Assembly: GCA_036489315.1 (NCBI GenBank)
Contig: DASXFZ010000047.1
Location: 1-64,000 of the forward strand
Origin: Candidatus Cybelea sp.
Lineage (GTDB): Bacteria; Vulcanimicrobiota; Vulcanimicrobiia; Vulcanimicrobiales; Vulcanimicrobiaceae
Direction: 5' to 3'
DNA length: 64,000 nt
The stretch's first letter is position 1, and each line of letters begins with the position of its first letter. Shown one piece after another: positions 44,494 through 52,561 of this stretch. Under the pieces are notes generated by a model that saw only the letters and a program-made list of their open reading frames with translations, did no database searches and was not told the origin of the DNA. Both the position numbers and the translations under genes were made by a program.

Positions 44494-45582
44494 TTACGAC
44501 GCCGTCGCGAGCGCGAGATCGTTACGAAGATTCCAGTACGTGTCGCGTACGACGGGGCGAAAACCGGCGCCGATGATGACGTTCTCGATGTCGCGGCGCG
44601 TCGCTTCGTTGGTGCTGCCGGCGTCGTGGACGACCTGCTCTTCGATGATCGTGCCGCCCATGTCGTCGCAGCCGTAGAAGAGCGCGAGCTGCCCCATCTT
44701 GAGGCCCGGCGTCAGCCACGATGCCTGCAGGTGCGGGAAGTTGTCGAGATAGAGCCGGGAGACCGCGAGCACCCGCAAATACTCGAGCCCGGTCGATTCT
44801 TTGCCGCGCAGCGGCGTCTTGAACGGAACGTAGTACCAGGGGATGAAGGCGGTGAAGCCGCCGGTCTCGTCTTGCAGCTCGCGCAGCACGTGCAGATGCT
44901 CGATACGTTCCGCCGGCGTTTCGATCGAGCCGAACATCATCGTGGCCGTGGTCGGCATGCCGAGCAGCTGCGCTTCGCGCATGACGCCGAGCCACTCGTG
45001 CGGCTTGACCTTGCGTGCCGAGATGCGCTTGCGAACCCGTTCGACGAGGATCTCGGCGCCCGCACCCGGCAGCGATTTCATGCCGGCATCTTTGAGCCGC
45101 GCGAGCACGTCGCGCGTCGAGATGCCCTCGACGTGCGCCAGCCCAACGATCTCCGAGACCGAGAGCGAGTGGATGTCGGCCTGGGGGTACTCGCGACGCA
45201 CGCGATCGAAAAGCTCTTCGAACCAGGAGATGCCGAGTTCGGGATTCACGCCGCCCTGAATCATGATCTGCGTCGCACCTTGGTCGACCGCGTACTTGAC
45301 GCGTTCCAGCACCTTGTCGTGCGACATCGTGTAGCCTTCTTTGTGCTGCTCGGGCCGAAAGAAGGCGCAGAAGGTGCAGTGCACGTTGCAGACGTTCGTG
45401 TAGTTGATCGTTGTATCGACGACGTAGGTGACGATCTCGGGCGAATACATCGCTACGCGCCGCGCGTGCGCGGCCGCGCCCAGCTCGTGCAGATCGGCCT
45501 CCGCGTAGAGGCGCACGCCTTCGTCGAACGAAAGCCGGCCGCCCGAGGCGGCGCGCTCGAGTAGGCTAGCGAGTCCCGGCAC
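44494..45582 (-). CDS. mqnC: Cyclic dehypoxanthinyl futalosine synthase MqnC
   Basis: 362 residues. Radical-SAM enzyme that cyclises dehypoxanthinyl futalosine in the futalosine route to menaquinone. Cluster cysteines C65, C69, C72 in CNVHCTFCAF; MIQGGVNPELGISWFEELF and SVSEIVGLAHVEGIS follow. I start at GTG 45582, which has GAGGAGG six bases upstream; the frame is open to 45618 but without a site. It overlaps the mqnA stop by 17 bases. Genes order mqnE-mqnA-mqnC supports the assignment. Confidence 0.95.
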   Translation of the reverse strand: MPGLASLLERAASGGRLSFDEGVRLYAEADLHELGAAAHARRVAMYSPEIVTYVVDTTINYTNVCNVHCTFCAFFRPEQHKEGYTMSHDKVLERVKYAVDQGATQIMIQGGVNPELGISWFEELFDRVRREYPQADIHSLSVSEIVGLAHVEGISTRDVLARLKDAGMKSLPGAGAEILVERVRKRISARKVKPHEWLGVMREAQLLGMPTTATMMFGSIETPAERIEHLHVLRELQDETGGFTAFIPWYYVPFKTPLRGKESTGLEYLRVLAVSRLYLDNFPHLQASWLTPGLKMGQLALFYGCDDMGGTIIEEQVVHDAGSTNEATRRDIENVIIGAGFRPVVRDTYWNLRNDLALATAS

Positions 45583-46402
45583 CGGCGACCTCCTCGAAAC
45601 GTTCCGGGATCGACCCAATCGCGCCGATCTCGAACAGCTCGCGGCAGTACGCGCGCAGGCCGTTCTGCGCCGCGGCGTGGAGCATGAAGTTCAGCTTGGC
45701 ATAGTAGTGCTCGTAAAATCCGGCCGGCCGGGCGATCGCGTTCTGCGCCAGCGCCACGACGTCGGCCAAGTGCGCGCGCGACCAAGTATACGAATCGGTG
45801 AGCGCGTGCATGCAATCGGCGATGGCCGCGGGGTCGCGCTCGAAGGCGTCGCGGCGTGCCGCCCAGACGGCAAAGACCGTCTGCTGCCCGGTCCACTCGT
45901 GCCACAGGCGCCCGAGATCGTAGACCTGCTCCGCGGGAAACCGCTCGATCGCGTCGATCGCGTTGTCGCCGATCAGCAGCGTGGGGTCGCCGCCGCGCGC
46001 GCGTTGCAGCGGATCGGGTTCCGGAAAATACCGCGGAGTCAAACCGAAGCGCCGCTCGAGCAGGACGCGCAGCAGATTGCGCCCGCTGGCCGACTCCTCG
46101 GAGACGTAGACCGGGCCGCCGTCGATCGCGGAAGGCGGAATCGGCGAGACGAGTACGACCGAGACGACCTCGTCGCGCGCGCCGATGCACAGATCGGGCA
46201 AGAGCACGAGTTGCTGCCAGTTCGCGGCCCACGTAAACGCGCTGATCGGGCTCAGATCGAGATCGCCCTGGAGCAGCATCGCGTTCAATCGGGCGGGTAC
46301 ATCGGCGTGCAGCGTTCCAGGATAGGCGATAACGCCGGCATCGAACGCCGCGTAGATCGGCAGATCGTTGGTGTATTTGATCCTGCCGCAGCGAAGGGTC
46401 AT
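45566..46402 (-). CDS. mqnA: Chorismate dehydratase MqnA
   Basis: 278 residues from ATG 46402. Converts chorismate to 3-enolpyruvylbenzoate, the first step of the futalosine menaquinone route. Periplasmic-binding-protein fold: GRIKYTNDLPIYAAFDAG, LNAMLLQGDLDLSPISAFTW, YVSEESASGRNLLRVLLERR, LLIGDNAIDA, DLGRLWHEWTGQQTVFAVWA. The ribosome-binding GAAGGA is contributed by the short palindromic repeat that fills the gap to mqnE. Start upstream of this at 46486 is only repeat-encoded. Confidence 0.93.
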   Translation of the reverse strand: MTLRCGRIKYTNDLPIYAAFDAGVIAYPGTLHADVPARLNAMLLQGDLDLSPISAFTWAANWQQLVLLPDLCIGARDEVVSVVLVSPIPPSAIDGGPVYVSEESASGRNLLRVLLERRFGLTPRYFPEPDPLQRARGGDPTLLIGDNAIDAIERFPAEQVYDLGRLWHEWTGQQTVFAVWAARRDAFERDPAAIADCMHALTDSYTWSRAHLADVVALAQNAIARPAGFYEHYYAKLNFMLHAAAQNGLRAYCRELFEIGAIGSIPERFEEVAGAGTR

Positions 46403-46407
46403 CGCGT

Positions 46408-46428
46408 CCTTCGACAAGCTCAGGATGA
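46408..46428. repeat. Short dispersed palindromic repeat at the mqnE-mqnA junction
   Basis: CCTTCGACAAGCTCAGGATG and one more base; related copies are at 58598-58622 and 63706-63742. It overlaps the last codons and stop of mqnE and provides the ribosome-binding bases of mqnA. Confidence 0.7.
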
Positions 46429-47580
46429 TACCGTCACTACGGCCTCGCGTCCCGCCATCGGCGAGGCGGGGGGCGTCCAGTCCCAAGCAAACTCATCGTA
46501 GGTCGAGTTGCGCCGCACCGGCATGTAGCCCGCCTCTTCGATCAAGCGCCGGAACTCGCGGTCGTCGACGTACTGGCCCGACTGCGTTCCGGCGGAGTGG
46601 TAGATCATCTCCTCATCGGTGGAGCCGTGCGTGCCGTCCATGTCGTCGGCGCCGAATTGAAGCGCGACCTGGCAGGCTTTCAGCCCTTGAATCATCCAGT
46701 ACGCCTTGATGTGATCGAAGTTGTGCAGCATCAGGCGCGCCACCGCGAAGGTGCGGATATCGTCGAGGCCGGTCGTCCAGCCGCAGTACGAAAGTTCGTT
46801 GCCGTCGGGGTGAAACGCCAGCGGAATGAATGCGTTGAAGCCCGGCGAGCGGTCCTGCGATTCGCGTAGCCGGATCATGTGGTCGACGCGGTCTTCGAGC
46901 GACTCGATGTGCCCGTAGAGCATCGTCGCGTTGCTGGCGACGCCTTGGCGGTGCAGCTCCTCGTGCAGCGCCAGCCAGTTCGCCGCCGAGACTTTGTTCG
47001 GGCAGATTTTGGCGCGCGTCTCGTCGGCGAAGATCTCCGCGGCACCGCCGTTGACGTTATCGAGCCCCGCCGCTTTCAGCTCGGCGACGATCTGCGGAAA
47101 GGTCATGCGGTGGCGCTTGGCCATGTACTCGATCTCGGCTGCCGTGAACAGCGAGAGCTGCACGTGCGGCAGCGCCGCTTTGAAGCGCCGCATCAGCGGC
47201 AGCCAGTAGTCGAGCGAGAGCTGTCGCGGGTCGTGTCCGCCGACGATGTGAATCTGATTGAAGTTCGCGCCGGTCTCCATCGCCTTGGCGAAGACCTGAT
47301 CGGCCGTCATGCGAAAGACGCGATGCGCCTCCTTGAACTCGTCGGCCGCGAACGAACAGAACGTGCAGCCGGCGTAGCACACGTTGGTCGAGTTGATGTA
47401 GCGATTGAGGACGTAGAAGACTTTTTTGCCGCTCTTGCGTTCTTTTTGCCGGCGCGCGAGCCGCCCAAGTGAGTGAATATCCCAAGTGCGATACAGTGCG
47501 AGCCCGTCTTGCGCCGAAAGCGGGGTCCCCGCATCGAGCTTGCGCTCGATCTCTACCATGATCGGGTCCGCGTAAATCAT
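46420..47580 (-). CDS. mqnE: Aminofutalosine synthase MqnE
   Basis: 386 residues from ATG 47580 (ATG 47559 is an alternative). Radical-SAM enzyme that joins 3-enolpyruvylbenzoate and SAM to aminofutalosine. Cluster cysteines C68, C72, C75 in CYAGCTFCSF; QIHIVGGHDPRQLSLDYWLP; LDNVNGGAAEIFADETRAKI; GADDMDGTHGSTDEEMIYHS. Use of aminofutalosine implies a separate deaminase or MTAN step, not in this window. Last residues VVTVSS and the stop lie in the palindromic repeat. Second step after mqnA, encoded just before it. Confidence 0.96.
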   Translation of the reverse strand: MIYADPIMVEIERKLDAGTPLSAQDGLALYRTWDIHSLGRLARRQKERKSGKKVFYVLNRYINSTNVCYAGCTFCSFAADEFKEAHRVFRMTADQVFAKAMETGANFNQIHIVGGHDPRQLSLDYWLPLMRRFKAALPHVQLSLFTAAEIEYMAKRHRMTFPQIVAELKAAGLDNVNGGAAEIFADETRAKICPNKVSAANWLALHEELHRQGVASNATMLYGHIESLEDRVDHMIRLRESQDRSPGFNAFIPLAFHPDGNELSYCGWTTGLDDIRTFAVARLMLHNFDHIKAYWMIQGLKACQVALQFGADDMDGTHGSTDEEMIYHSAGTQSGQYVDDREFRRLIEEAGYMPVRRNSTYDEFAWDWTPPASPMAGREAVVTVSS

Positions 47581-47587
47581 CGGCGTT

Positions 47588-48241
47588 CTATTCTGCCGCA
47601 CCGGAGACCCGACCCCCAACGCCGCCGAAGGCGCCGCCCGCCAGCACCCCCAGCATGAGGCTGGCCGCGACCAGGCCTAGCAGCACGCCGCCAAGGAGGT
47701 CGGTAATGTAGTGCGCGCCGAGCGCCACGCGCGACCAACAGATTCCCACGGCAAGCAGCAATAGCAGCGCGCCTGCGACAATTCGCGTCGTCTTCGGAAG
47801 GTCGGAAGCAAAGATCATCAATGCCAAGAGGGCGTAGAATCCGGTTGCGATCGCCGCGTGCGAGCTCGGATACGAGAACGTCGTTTCGTGCTTGACGACC
47901 CACTCGAGCGGCCGATGGCGCGCGAACACGTGCTGGAAGTAGTCGGCGCCTCGCCAAGAGATCAAAAGCGAAACGACGCTGAGAATCAGCCGCAACCTCC
48001 ATTCGGGGTAGCGCCAGGCGAGGAACAAGACGACGACGCAGATCGGGATCAGGACCCCAGGGTAGCAGGCCCAGGTCAGCCACCATGCGACAAGAGTCGA
48101 GTGATCGAAGAGCGACTGCTCCCACGGCACGAAGATCGCCGGCTCGCCGTTTGCGACGACCGATCCGCCCAGCTCGACAAACGCCCCAAACGCCACCAGT
48201 GCGAGGGCGAAGCAGAACGCCACGATCAGCAGACGCGTCAC
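47588..48241 (-). CDS. PAP2 phosphatase, undecaprenyl-diphosphatase type
   Basis: 217 residues, about six membrane helices. The three PAP2 motifs are present: RHRPLEW (reduced KxxxxxxRP), YPSSHAA (PSGH-type, Ser-His) and SRVALGAHYITDLLGG (SRxxxxxHxxxD). Enzymes of this type recycle undecaprenyl diphosphate or dephosphorylate phosphatidate. Begins two bases after the ftsK stop and ends eight bases before mqnE, so cotranscribed. Confidence 0.88.
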   Translation of the reverse strand: MTRLLIVAFCFALALVAFGAFVELGGSVVANGEPAIFVPWEQSLFDHSTLVAWWLTWACYPGVLIPICVVVLFLAWRYPEWRLRLILSVVSLLISWRGADYFQHVFARHRPLEWVVKHETTFSYPSSHAAIATGFYALLALMIFASDLPKTTRIVAGALLLLLAVGICWSRVALGAHYITDLLGGVLLGLVAASLMLGVLAGGAFGGVGGRVSGAAE

Positions 48242-48242
48242 G

Positions 48243-50369
48243 CTACTCTCCGCTCGCGAAGAGATCTTGCTGCGCGTCTTGCGCGCGCCCCAGCCGCGGC
48301 GCCATGATCTCCAGTTCCGGCAATCCGACGAGAATCTTGCGGGGTTTCGTTCCTTCGTGCTGCCCCACGACTTTGAAGTCTTCGAGCTGCTTCATCAAAC
48401 GCACCGCGCGGGGGTGGCCGATCGAAAACTGCGACTGCAGCGCCGCCGTCGACGCGTAGTTCGCATCGATGAGAAACTTCGCAGCCTCGTAGCAGAGCGG
48501 ATCGGAATCTTTGCGCGAGTCTTCGTCGCCGACCGGAACGACCTCGACGTCGAGCAGGTTATCGGGACGCGACTGACGCGCCCAAAACTCGACGAGGCGA
48601 TTGACCTCAGAGCCCGTGATCAGCGCACCCTGCGCGCGAATCGGTTTCGGCGCGTCGATCGGAAGGTAGAGCATGTCGCCTCGCCCGAGGAGCCGCTCGG
48701 CACCGCCCATGTCGAGCACGACGCGTGAATCGGTCTGCGAGCTCACCGCGAAGGCGATCCGCGACGGAATGTTCGCCTTGATCAGACCCGTGATCACGTC
48801 GACGGAGGGACGTTGAGTCGCCACGACGAGGTGGATTCCGGTCGCGCGCGCGAGCTGCGCGAGGCGCATGATCGTCGTCTCGACCTTGCTCGGCGCGACG
48901 AGCATCAGATCGGCAAGTTCGTCGATCGCCACCACGACGTAGGGAAGGTGCTCGTCGGGATACTTCGCGTTGTACTCCTCGATCTTGCGGACGCCGGCCT
49001 TGGCAAACCGCTCGTAGCGAACGTCCATCTCCTTGGTCATCTCGAACAGGGCTCCGGCGGCCAGCCGCGGATCGGCGATCACATCCTTGATGAGATGTGG
49101 AATGCCGTTATACGAGGTGAGCTCGACGCGCTTGGGGTCGATCATCAGAAGCTGCACTTGATCGGGTGTCGCGCTGACCAGCAGCGACGCGATGATCGTG
49201 TTCAAGCAGACCGATTTGCCGGCGCCCGTCGCGCCGGCGATGAGCAGGTGCGGCATCTTGCCGAGATCGCCGAAGACGGGACGCCCGGTGATATCTTTGC
49301 CGAGCGCCATCCAGAGCGGTGGAACCTGGCCGCGATTCGGCAGCGCTTCGAGGATCTCGCGAATCGCGACGACCGAAACCGTCTTGTTCGGAACCTCGAT
49401 GCCGATCGCCGATTTGCCGGGAATCGGCGCTTCGATACGTACCGTGGTCGCAGCCAGCGCGAGCGCGAGATCGTCGGCGAGCGACGAAATGCGCGAAATC
49501 TTGACCCCGCGTTCGGGCCTAAGCTCGTAGCGCGTAATTGACGGTCCGCGCTCGGTGTGCACGACCTTTGCCCCGACGCCGAAGCTCGCCAGCGTATCTT
49601 CGAGCACATGCGAACGGCTCGACTCGTCGACGTGCTCGCTCGGCGGCACGTCGAAGATCGCCAAATCCGGCAGCCGGTACGCCTTGGTCCCCGGATAGGC
49701 TATCGCATTGTCGGGCCGGGTGGGGGCGCGCTGCACGACCTTTGCGGGACGCGCTACTTCCTCGCCTTCTTCGTCTTCGGGGTCTTCAGTCGGATCGAAA
49801 ACGGCCGGAACGGAGACGACCGGCGCGGCCTTTAACTCGACCGTTTCGCCCGTGGGTTTGGGAAGGCGGGCGGGGGGCTTGAGTTTTCCGACCCAAAGTA
49901 CGAGCATGCCGATCATCCTCTTCAAGCTCGCATTGGTGAGCCAGAGGAAGAGGGAGAGCGCGGCGACGCTGAGGACGATCGTCGAACCGGCGTTGCCAAC
50001 CAGCGAGCGCAACGCCCACCAGATGTCGTCGCCGACGACGCCGCCCGGCTTGCCCCCGGGAACGCCGAAGAACGCCGTGATGATCAGGAAATAGGCAAGC
50101 GCGCTCGTCCCGAGCGTCCCGACCATGCGCGGGACGTTAATTTCAAGGAAGACGATCGCGCCGACAAACGCCACCAGGGCCGGAAACAGGCCTGCGGAGT
50201 CGCCGAAGAGGTAGCGAAGCCCGTTAGAAGTCCAGCTCCCCACGCTGCCCGAGTGGTGCGGGAAAGCCAAAGCGATGCCGCAGAGTACGGCGGTTGCGAT
50301 CGCGGCGATTCCCACGATCTCGAGATTGAGCCGATTCTTCGCATTCGCCCGCCGGCGAGAGCGCGCCAT
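48243..50369 (-). CDS. ftsK: FtsK/SpoIIIE DNA translocase
   Basis: 708 residues from ATG 50369 (the GTG at 50375 is too close to its GAGGT site). Four N-terminal membrane helices (about 18-145), a linker with an acidic stretch, then the beta and alpha motor domains: Walker A AGATGAGKS near 380, Walker B VVAIDELADLML, and a C-terminal gamma winged helix (FSIGHPRAVRLMKQLEDFKV) that reads KOPS-like sites. Pumps chromosome ends through the septum and promotes dimer resolution. Shorter than E. coli FtsK and like SpoIIIE in size. Confidence 0.96.
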   Translation of the reverse strand: MARSRRRANAKNRLNLEIVGIAAIATAVLCGIALAFPHHSGSVGSWTSNGLRYLFGDSAGLFPALVAFVGAIVFLEINVPRMVGTLGTSALAYFLIITAFFGVPGGKPGGVVGDDIWWALRSLVGNAGSTIVLSVAALSLFLWLTNASLKRMIGMLVLWVGKLKPPARLPKPTGETVELKAAPVVSVPAVFDPTEDPEDEEGEEVARPAKVVQRAPTRPDNAIAYPGTKAYRLPDLAIFDVPPSEHVDESSRSHVLEDTLASFGVGAKVVHTERGPSITRYELRPERGVKISRISSLADDLALALAATTVRIEAPIPGKSAIGIEVPNKTVSVVAIREILEALPNRGQVPPLWMALGKDITGRPVFGDLGKMPHLLIAGATGAGKSVCLNTIIASLLVSATPDQVQLLMIDPKRVELTSYNGIPHLIKDVIADPRLAAGALFEMTKEMDVRYERFAKAGVRKIEEYNAKYPDEHLPYVVVAIDELADLMLVAPSKVETTIMRLAQLARATGIHLVVATQRPSVDVITGLIKANIPSRIAFAVSSQTDSRVVLDMGGAERLLGRGDMLYLPIDAPKPIRAQGALITGSEVNRLVEFWARQSRPDNLLDVEVVPVGDEDSRKDSDPLCYEAAKFLIDANYASTAALQSQFSIGHPRAVRLMKQLEDFKVVGQHEGTKPRKILVGLPELEIMAPRLGRAQDAQQDLFASGE

Positions 50370-50423
50370 GGGCACTACCTCTTCTTCGTCACTACCTCAG
50401 TTCATTTTGCGCGGCTCACCGTT

Positions 50424-51404
50424 TTAAGGCCCGTCGGCGCACGCGTGATACTTGTTCGAGTACATCGGCTGAATGCTGTACCGCGTTGGACCGACCTCGA
50501 TCTTCCATTGAAGCGCCTCGCATAAGTCGGCCATCTCATCGTCGTAGATGAAGTTGAACCAGGCGAAGGCCGGCCCGGGATCGGTGATCGACTCGAAGAT
50601 CTCATGCCCGAGGGTCGACGCGGTCGAGTTCGTGAGGGCACTCGCGCCCGGCGAAGAGCGCGACGCGCAAAAGCTGATCTTCTGATAGGGCTCGACGCTG
50701 ACGACCACGTTTTGACGCACGTCCTCAAACTTGACGATCTCGTGGTAGGCGCAGAAGTCGAAGTCCCGCGGATGATCGGGCGAGTAACACGAGCGCGACC
50801 GGTCAAAACACGTATCGTATCCCGCCGGCAAGAAGATATGATACAAGTTCTTATAGCCGGCAAGCCGGCCGTTGCGGATCAGCGCGGCGTGAAGCACGGC
50901 CATCAAGTCATTGCTGTAAAGCAGCTTCGTGAAAGTACGATACTTGACGCTGAACGACCCGCCGAACGTGTAGCCCCTCGGCGACGAGCCGGTGTACTGC
51001 TTCAGGAGTGCCGTAAAACGGCTGCCAGTGAGATTCTTCTCGAAGTCTTCCACGTCGCCCCAGCAGCTCTGGCCCCCGGCCTTGCAGTTCACGTAGATAT
51101 TGAACGACGCTGCCGTCGTCATGATCGGGCCCTTCTTGCGAATCAGATCGCCCGGATACTGGATCTTCGTGTCGCCGGCGACTCGCGCAAGCGGCGGCCG
51201 CGAGCGCGGACGCATCAGGTGGTACGACAGGATCTTGGCGTTCTGCGCGCTGTCAACGTCGCTCGCTGCGACGCCAAACTCTTGCGCAGCGGGCGCGTTC
51301 GATCCGGACACGGCCGGCAGCGACGGTTGACTCGGGGCGGCGCATCCGCCTGCGATCAGGCTCAAAGTGATTGCCGCGGCGACTCTTGTCGGAACAAAGC
51401 TCAT
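50424..51404 (-). CDS. EXORDIUM-like lipoprotein with HExxx motif
   Basis: 326 residues; lipobox IAGGC near position 20. STLGHEIFESITDPGPAFAW followed by FNFIYDDEMADLC matches the SHELAEAxTDP...GEIGDLC motif of bacterial EXORDIUM/phosphate-induced-protein homologues; His267, Glu268, Asp275 and Glu290 are candidate zinc ligands or catalytic residues, but no second HExxH histidine is seen. Three cysteines in VNCKAGGQSC and others elsewhere suggest disulfides. Likely an extracytoplasmic wall- or zinc-associated protein. Divergent from the next gene. Confidence 0.75.
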   Translation of the reverse strand: MSFVPTRVAAAITLSLIAGGCAAPSQPSLPAVSGSNAPAAQEFGVAASDVDSAQNAKILSYHLMRPRSRPPLARVAGDTKIQYPGDLIRKKGPIMTTAASFNIYVNCKAGGQSCWGDVEDFEKNLTGSRFTALLKQYTGSSPRGYTFGGSFSVKYRTFTKLLYSNDLMAVLHAALIRNGRLAGYKNLYHIFLPAGYDTCFDRSRSCYSPDHPRDFDFCAYHEIVKFEDVRQNVVVSVEPYQKISFCASRSSPGASALTNSTASTLGHEIFESITDPGPAFAWFNFIYDDEMADLCEALQWKIEVGPTRYSIQPMYSNKYHACADGP

Positions 51405-51493
51405 AGCAACTCCTCCTTACGGTACAGTTGCGCGACCCTACGCTCCGCTCCTCATAGGAACGGCCACCGTGCGCGAGAAGCGGACGCTCTACT

Positions 51494-52561
51494 TTGGCTA
51501 CGCCGACGCTCGTCGTTCTCGAGGGCGACCAGACCGGGCAAGAGTTGCTGCGCGAAGCGCTGCGCGTGCTCGACCGCCGCGCAATCGGCGTCGAGCTCGT
51601 TCTCGTACCGTATGACCTGTCGCTGGAGAACCGGCGCAAAACGAGCAATCGCGTCGTTCTCGAGGCCGCGCAGGCAATAAAGGAACATCGCCTCGGCCTA
51701 AAGGCCGCAACGATCACGCCCGAAGGCAAGGGCGACGTCGGCTCTCCGAATCGCCTCCTGCGCGAAGCGATCGGCGGCAGCGTCATCGTGCGCACGGGGC
51801 GCAAGCTGCCCCGCGTGCGGCCGGTCGGCGGAATTCACGCGCCGATCTCGGTCGTGCGCATGGCCGTCGGCGATGCGTACGGTGCCAAGGAGTGGCGCGA
51901 AGGCGAAGGCCTCGACGAGGTGGCGCTGCGCACCGAGAAGATTTCTAGGCGCATCTGCCGCTACGTTGCCGAATACGCATTCCAGCACGCGCAAAAAACC
52001 GCAGCGGTCGTCTTCGGTGGGCCGAAGTTCACCGTCAGCCCCGTTTACGAGGGCATGCTCAAGGAAGAGATGGATGCCGCGGCCGCCCGCCATCCCGAGG
52101 TTGACTACGATCCCCAGCTCATCGATGCGACCTACGCGCTGCTGCTTTCGGCACCGGGCGACAAGCCGCTGGTCATCCCGTCACTCAATCGTGACGGCGA
52201 CTGCCTCTCCGATCTGGTGATGCAGCTCTTCGGCTCGATCGCGGGCGCCGAATCCGTGCTGCTCGCCTTCGACGAATCGCTGCGGCCGTCGGCGGTCATG
52301 GCGGAAGCGCCGCACGGCACGGCGCCGCGGCTCGAAGGGAAGAACGTCGCCAACCCGCTCGCGATGATTCTCGCGGCGGCAGCCGTGCTCTCCTATGTCG
52401 AGGAAGAACGCGCTAAAAAGGCGTCGCGCGCAATTTACGAGGCGGCAGTCGGGGCGGTGGGAGAGGGAATCGCCACCGCAGATCTCGGCGGCCACGCGAC
52501 GACCAGCGAGTTTACCGACGCGGTAATTGCGAGAATCAAATCTCCATCACGACGGGAATGA
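51494..52561 (+). CDS. Isocitrate/isopropylmalate dehydrogenase family protein, divergent
   Basis: 355 residues from TTG 51494. The fold is shown by VVLEGDQTGQELLREALRVL at the start, LKAATITPEGKGDVGSPNRL, SPVYEGMLKEEMDAAAARHP, LIDATYALLL, NRDGDCLSDLVMQLFGSIAG and EAPHGTAPRLEGKNVANPLA. These parallel the NLYGDILSD metal motif and the EPVHGSAPDIAGKG coenzyme loop. Several standard substrate residues (RSxNVxLRxxLDLYANVRP) are replaced by GSPNRLLREAIGGSVIVRTG, so the substrate may be another beta-hydroxyacid. Could also be a tartrate- or homoisocitrate-type member. Overlaps the convergent rnj end by 26 bases. Confidence 0.82.
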   Translation: MATPTLVVLEGDQTGQELLREALRVLDRRAIGVELVLVPYDLSLENRRKTSNRVVLEAAQAIKEHRLGLKAATITPEGKGDVGSPNRLLREAIGGSVIVRTGRKLPRVRPVGGIHAPISVVRMAVGDAYGAKEWREGEGLDEVALRTEKISRRICRYVAEYAFQHAQKTAAVVFGGPKFTVSPVYEGMLKEEMDAAAARHPEVDYDPQLIDATYALLLSAPGDKPLVIPSLNRDGDCLSDLVMQLFGSIAGAESVLLAFDESLRPSAVMAEAPHGTAPRLEGKNVANPLAMILAAAAVLSYVEEERAKKASRAIYEAAVGAVGEGIATADLGGHATTSEFTDAVIARIKSPSRRE

